DNA of 64,000 nucleotides. It comes from Salvator merianae (lineage: Eukaryota > Chordata > Lepidosauria > Squamata > Teiidae). Under the pieces are notes generated by a model. It was not told the origin of the DNA and searched no databases. It worked only from the letters and a program-made list of their open reading frames with translations. Of the stretch, positions 58,854 to 64,000 are shown in pieces. The position numbers and the translations under genes were made by a program. The stretch covers positions 73,977,673 through 74,041,672 of the forward strand of contig QVOM02000042.1 of NCBI GenBank assembly GCA_003586115.2, written 5' to 3'. The number at the start of each line of letters is the position of its first letter. Positions within the stretch are counted from its first letter, which is position 1.

Positions 58854-59350
58854 AGCTGTATCCACACTTATCTGGCTCATTCCAAACCAGAATAGGACAT
58901 TCCAGTCCTGAATAAGAAATCTGTCCCAAGATGGGACAGATTGCTCTTGGCCCAGAACAAGACCATCTGCATTAGGACATCCTGATGCACGCCAATCCCT
59001 GCTCTGACTTTGAAGCTCACTTCGGAGTTGATGTGTGGACCCTAGAATGCTCCGAAGGCCAGGAATGAAAGTTCCCAGCCTTTGGAGGTCCCTGGGAGCC
59101 CATTTCAGTGACATGCCTGTTTGTGCTGCCAAAATGGGTCCCGTGTGGTACACCAGATCATGGAGGTGTGCCATCCACATGCCTCCATGGTCCAGTATAC
59201 CACCCTACTATATTGTTAGACCTACCAATAGATCAGATCAGGATGCCATTTTTCATACCCTAACCTGGTCTGCACTCCATCCTGTGTGGACAGAGTGTAC
59301 TGGGAGGGAGAGTGGCCTGCTCTGCTCTGCTCTAAGGTATGGACAAAGAA
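58854..59350 (+). mobile_element. DNA element, family P2, full copy
   Basis: Starts AGCTGTATCCACACTTATC and ends near AAGGTATGGACAAAG, a worn inverted repeat. Internal order matches the inverted copy at 53169-53650: CAGATTGCTCTTGGCCCAG, GCCAGGAATGAAAGTTCC, AGCCTTTGGAGGTCCC, GCCAAAATGGGTCCCG, ATGCCATTTTTCATACCCTA. About 497 bp. The 117- and 124-codon frames over it are not conserved as protein between copies. Confidence 0.72.
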
Positions 59351-60775
59351 GTCCAGAACTAGGCTATGTTCTGATTCATAAGCAAGCATGGAAAGGGGAG
59401 TTCAAGTAACGTTGGTTAAAATTTTGAATTTTAAAAGAAGTTTTGAAAAGGATGGGGAAGTTCTATACTCTGGAATTTGCAGAGAGAAAAAAGAAGTCCA
59501 GCCTTCTTCAGAAACAAAACACTCAACCTTGATCCACTCTCTCTGGGGCAGGTGCTTAATTCAGCCATTAGAACCCCAAAGATCAGTCATCATAGCAGAT
59601 GCGGAATATTCTGGAACTGATGTGAATTCTTAGCAAATCAGCACTCTGTTACATTCCAAAAGTAACAAGACTGAAAGCAACCTTAACATAGCTGATAGTT
59701 TATCATGTTCTGTTATGATAGAAGAAAGCTAACCAAGTGTCAATAGTTTACAGGAGTCATTCATCCAGTACAAAAAACCCTGCCTGAAAGCTACTAATAT
59801 ATTTTCATATAGCCCTGAGTTACATCTGAAGATACAATGTTGCATATTCTTGCAGATTAGCCTCTTCCTTTTAAAAGACAGACCATAAAATTGGCAGATG
59901 AGGGAACTCTTTTCATAGTTTCTTTTTGCAAGAATAATTATGGTGTTTTTTATTTTGTGGATTGCTCTGGTAAGCCCTTCTATTATATAGTTTTCCCCAA
60001 CGGATTGTGTTATCTGCACTGTTTTTTGTTTTTTGTTTTCATTTGGTTGGTGATCTCCTCCTGGCATTGTTTCATTGTAATGATTCTATATCTAAAAATG
60101 GTTACTTTACAACAGTATTGTTGCTACAATGCCAAGTTGTTTTCTCTTTCTTTCAAATCCTCACTCTTTTTCTTCTAACTACATACAAAAATAGGGCTCA
60201 TTTTCTCTGTGATAATCTTGCCTGTTGAATTCTGTTTTTGTTAAATTTTCTGAGCATTGTAATGATGTTGTCTTTTTTTGTAGTGATTTGTAAATACATA
60301 TGTAAATATATTCTTCTAATCTCCTATGAATAGCATCTGAAAGGATGCATCACTGTGCATAGGATAATTTGATTTGGACATTGATAACCATACAGTGTGG
60401 TAATTTCTCCCACCCACCCAAGTTTAAAGCTTATTATAAGTGAAAGCTTTCCATAAAGAATTCCAGCTGATGTTCCATCTAGATTATGATGTGGCATTTC
60501 AGAAATCAGGCTTAAGTTGTTTATTATGACCAAGGGTTTTGTTCCTATTCTTTTTTTCCTGAAGAACATAGTGAAGGTATGGCATCCAGAGTTTAAAAAT
60601 ATATTGGTTTCAATGCTATAAGATAATTTCTGGTATGGACATCACACTAGTAAATCAAACCACAGTTTTCTATTAATGCAACGTGAAAATCATAAAAGAT
60701 ATTAGTTTTATAGAGATGGGTATATGTGTGTACATGTATTTTAGTGAGGGTGTGGTAGGAACTGAAAGATGCACA
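59351..60775. other. Gene-free intron-like stretch, nothing recognised
   Basis: T-rich between 59930 and 60300; short frames are low-complexity and hydrophobic only because of base composition. Confidence 0.5.
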
Positions 60776-61191
60776 GAACTGTCTCCTGACACAGGTTAAA
60801 CCCCATGATTTTTCAGGGACAATATTGGGAATTGCAGCATTCCCAGTACCTGATTAGTCTAGCAATAACCTGCAGTATCATTATATGTGGAATCTGGCAA
60901 AGATGTTGGGTTTCCCATAGTAGTATGCTTACTTATGTGTCTGCCAGCCTGTTTCATTAATATGTTGCTTGGGGCTACTTAGAAGCCAGCCAAGCACAGG
61001 AGAAGCATCAAAAGGAAGCCGATGGACATTTGCATCACTTCAGGTTAGCTCTACGCAAAACAATAATGGTATGGGCCAGAAGCACAGAACGTAAGGTGGA
61101 ACTGCTTCTTGCACCTGGTGAAGGGCAGCAAAAGGTAATCATGGGATCTTTTTTAAATAGTGCATTGCCTCTTGCTGACTGGAGACAGCCT
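60776..61191 (-). mobile_element. DNA element, family P6, full inverted copy
   Basis: Ends AGAACTGTCTCCTGAC and GACTGGAGACAGCCT are inverted repeats of about 14 bp. On the minus strand it begins AGGCTGTCTCCAGTCAGC, AAGAGGCAATGC and AAAAGATCCCATGATTACC, parallel to 13912 (GGGTGCCTCCTGACAGC, AAGAGGGAATTG, GGATCTTC). It later has GGGAATGCTGCAATTCCC, the counterpart of the hairpin in 32118-32525. About 416 bp. Confidence 0.68.
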
Positions 61192-62454
61192 AATTTCTAG
61201 TGCACAGTGAGATGGTTCAGGCAGAAGAGTGAGGTGGCTTCTGCCACACCAAAATATTTCAAACAAAAGCACGTGTCTCATCAATAGCTATACTTTTAGG
61301 TGAGTGTTGCACATGGATGATGCCAGCATGGAACAGGATATATAAGTGGGATGATTTCTTCACAGCTTCATGCCCCCTGCCATCACATGCCTCTCTATCA
61401 GCATCCTTCATGTACCACAGCATAGACAGAAGAGCTTTCTTACCGCTATTTGGTCAATTGTGAAGCACTTCAGACTGATATAAAACCTCAGTTTTTGCGA
61501 TTTCACATTAAAATGGCACAGCAGCTACTCAGGATGGTGTACTAGTTCCCACACTAATGCCAGGTACAATTAGAAGATTGCAATAGGGTTGTAATAGTAT
61601 TGGTTCAACTGCTCTGAGAAGAATTGGGATGGTCAGGTGCCTCACCCTATAGCTTTGGGTTCTCCACGGCACCTGATGCTACTTAAGAATAGATGAACAA
61701 TGTGTGAAAACCATGAGGAACTCACCTGCTCATGAAATGTAGCCACCACCCTTATTCCCTTCTCCATGGGACGAACTGCATCATTGTGCAGGTGCAGAGA
61801 GCCTCAACACACACAGAGAACCTCAATCAGCGACATCACTGTTTTTTCCCCAAGAAAGAAAAAAGGTTTTCTCCTACATCTAAGAACCAACTCTAAAACT
61901 GGAACCGTGCAGTGCAGTGCTATTAAACATGCTAGAGCATCTGTGAATAACACCATATCTCCTGTTTGGAAATAGAATTTTAAAAAAGGGTATCTGTAAA
62001 TAATAAATTCCTTTCCAGTTTTCTGGACGTCTTCTGTTCTAAGGTTATCACCTAATCTTCTGTGTATGCCCCTGGCACATTTTTGTGGCCACCAGAGGGT
62101 GCTCCAGGAGCAGCACATACTAAAAAGCAGACTTTCTTGTGCAGTTTTCTCCTTTTTTTCCTGAAACAAAAATTCAGTGTTCGGTCCTTGCATAATTAAA
62201 CACCTAAAGATTGGGAGGAAAATACATGCTTTGTCATTTCTCTTCTCACCATTACTAAGTTAAAATAATAATGAACAGATTTCAGACTATTAATTTCTGT
62301 ATGACTTTGTGTTTTATGTTATGGCTTTTAATTTCCTGCCACCATAAATGTTCACCTGTTAATGTAGAAGATATTCTTTGGCTACCACTCATCACTCATA
62401 TGTAAACTGTAAGGTTTTATATAAGAAACAATACACAAAAATAAATATCTCTGG
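61192..62454. other. Gene-free intron-like stretch, nothing recognised
   Basis: The frame at 61804-62193 on the minus strand has no recognisable motif and no splice context. Confidence 0.45.
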
Positions 62455-62760
62455 TATTTATTTATTTATATTTCTATCCCACCCTATATCAGAGGTCTCA
62501 GGGTAACAACACAATAAAATCATTATAAAAACAAACAAAATAGATTATCTGAAACAGTAACTGTGCCTGCAAAGGGAGAGGATGCTCTTCCCTTGGCTGA
62601 AGGCCAGGGAAAGAGCTGCATTTTCACCAGATGTCTAAATACATACAGTGGGGATGCCTGGCATATCTCAGAGGGGGGGCTATTCCACGATCTGGGGGCC
62701 ATCACCAAAAAAGCCCTCCCACATGTCCCAACCCTCTTAACTGCTGAAGAGGACCTCATG
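62455..62760 (-). mobile_element. L2-type LINE, ORF C-terminus and 3' end
   Basis: The minus-strand frame 62759-62523 contains APRSWNSPPSEIC then ASPLYVFRHLVKMQLF. This is the conserved last segment of L2/CR1-clade ORF2 proteins (PRLWNSLP...SLSAFKxxLKTHLF type). It is followed on that strand by a 3' UTR and, at 62455-62490, the reverse-complemented (TAAATAAA) tail with CCCACCCTATATCAGAGG. 5'-truncated dead copy. Confidence 0.85.
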
Positions 62761-64000
62761 CAAGAGAAAAGACAAGGAATTTCTCAGTGTTCTTCAAGAA
62801 GTATTTTTTTCTGACTTCAACTGTTATCCAGCAAGCAACTTTGATGAGGGTCTAACAAGTGGTCTTCAGTTACAGCTGGGATCATATTTATCACCCTCTT
62901 TTGCTAAAACTGGAGTGTGGCTGCTCTTAATCTAAAAACACAGAAAAACATTCTTTAAAGCAGACACCAAATGACAGATGAGGTTTAAAGCTAGGGTGCT
63001 TTTTTGCAAGCTGCAGTAAGGGTGCAATTAAGTTATTACAGTCATTGGTGTTTTGGTGGTGTGGGGTTGCTGTTGATAGATACATTTTTGGGTTTTTTGG
63101 TTTTTTTGTTTTTTATTAAAGCAGTTATCCTTTGTGAACATTTGCTCACTGTAGGACGAAGTGGCCAAGTGTACATTATAAACTAGCAGTGTATACAAGT
63201 ACAGGATTTCAGCCCTGAGCAGATTGCCAGGATGTGCCAGACCTTTCAGTTCACAGTGACAGCAAGGCAGCAGCTGCCTGCGTCAGACAGCTGTTGAGCT
63301 TTAGAGTCAGCTCTGCTTGAAAGACCGTGCAGTTTTTATTAGGACCATGCTGTTCCTTGCTTTTTATTTGTGTTTTGTAAGAGCACCAGAAAAGATGTTC
63401 AAAAACGGTAACTTTTTAAAAGTTTCTTGAACCACTAACAGCTTAACCAGCTAGATTTGTGGAGATACGTATGTATGCTCTTAAACTCGCATAAGGGCCT
63501 TGAGACAGCCACGGGTCCTGGCACACACACTGTTCTGATCTCATGCAATATGATTATAGGAAGGGTTCAGTGTGAGGTCAGAGGGGTGTTCATGAACATG
63601 ATGTCCTTTTCTTCTTCTTTTCCTTCAAATCCATTTTTCAGTTGTGCTCTGGTATTTGCGTTTGTGTGTCTGCTAGCAGGGAAGAAACTCACCAGGGAAT
63701 GCTGAGCTTGTGGTTGGTTTCCTTGCTTCATGCCTTGATCTCTGTGAATGCAAGTTACTTATAATAAGCATTGTACGCTTCATAATTTTGAGTCTTATTA
63801 GTGCTCTTGCCAAGAACCATCATTCCTCTTTTTTTTTCCAGGCACTTCTTTGTAACCAGTAGATTTCTGGCAGGCTAAAACAGGTTAAGTTCATCCTTTC
63901 TGTCAGAGAAGTAAAACTGTTTGCAGTGACTTGTCAGCTTATTACCCTCAAAAAGATGCCAACACAAGTGTTGTTTGTGTGAGCAGGGTAACGTAAGATA
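62761..64000. other. Gene-free intron-like stretch to the window end
   Basis: Only a T-rich run at 63088-63116 stands out. No acceptor plus open frame resembling an Ig-domain exon is seen. Confidence 0.5.

Larger units (their letters stand above)
42503..64000 (+). other. Presumed long first intron
   Basis: After the donor at 42503 no exon with an open frame, acceptor and donor could be recognised to the window's end. The 21.5 kb is repeat-rich, as expected for the long introns of NRG1-type genes. If the gene call is right, the Ig-domain exon should lie beyond 64000. Non-coding exons or an antisense transcript cannot be excluded. Confidence 0.45.

Noticed and set aside
59035..59409. 124-codon frame, and the overlapping 117-codon minus-strand frame at 58827-59180
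   Set aside because: They fall on a P2 transposon. The other P2 copies do not keep the frame, so there is no protein-level conservation.
61804..62193. 129-codon minus-strand frame
   Set aside because: No recognisable domain, no splice context and ordinary intronic composition.
62563..62814. 83-codon plus-strand frame near the window end
   Set aside because: It is antisense to the L2 ORF C-terminus, which explains its openness.
1..64000. CRISPR array, prokaryotic operons, phage or plasmid features
   Set aside because: No regularly spaced direct repeats. The sequence is dominated by vertebrate retrotransposons and has eukaryotic gene structure.
1..64000. Endogenous retrovirus or viral insertion
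   Set aside because: No long terminal repeat pair, primer-binding site or gag/pol/env-like frame was recognised. The only reverse-transcriptase signals are of the CR1 and L2 LINE type.

Overview
The window is vertebrate nuclear DNA, almost certainly from a reptile and most likely a squamate. The evidence is its interspersed repeats: CR1 LINE pieces with chicken-type 3' ends, L2-type LINE 3' ends with (AAATAAAT)n-like tails, a MIR-like tRNA-derived SINE with clear Pol III boxes, a SINE piece with a BovB/RTE-like tail, a full-length 5S rRNA relic, and many small fold-back DNA transposons whose ends (GGCTGCATCCAGAC-like) resemble those I know from lizard genomes. There are no bacterial genes, no operons, no CRISPR array and no long intact open reading frame. 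The species cannot be named from the sequence alone.

Layout. 1-41.7 kb is AT-rich, gene-poor DNA made of old repeats: CR1 at 1-255, 1017-1911, 27.1-27.4 kb, 29.4-29.6 kb and 33.2-33.5 kb; SINE and L2 remnants; and a dense population of non-autonomous DNA elements that I sort into six working families, P1 to P6 (my own labels). At about 41.7-43.0 kb there is a sharp CpG island. It contains the only convincing protein-coding exon of the window: ATG at 42355, 49 codons plus one base, and a canonical donor site at 42503. The exon encodes a short basic Lys/Gly/Ala-rich N-terminus. The MSE start, the Lys/Gly-rich composition, the length and the phase-1 splice junction suggest the first exon of neuregulin 1 type I (NRG1), but the match is loose and this is a hypothesis.

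From 42.5 kb to the end of the window there is no recognisable further exon. If the call is right, this is the long first intron of that gene. It carries the same repeat types as the upstream flank: fold-back elements at 43.3, 43.8, 44.5, 47.5, 48.5, 53.2, 55.9, 58.9 and 60.8 kb, the 5S relic at 49.6 kb, a compound microsatellite at 53.7 kb, a CR1 3' end at 57.2 kb and an L2 3' end at 62.5 kb.

The most notable structure not explained by genes is the set of related fold-back elements. Several are almost complete palindromes (35222-35350; 43781-43948). One family (P2, about 490 bp) occurs three times, once inserted inside a P4 element, which gives a relative age. P1 copies keep the same pair of internal hairpins. 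No transposase is seen, so all of these would have been moved by an enzyme encoded elsewhere. All boundaries and homologies were judged by eye without alignment software.
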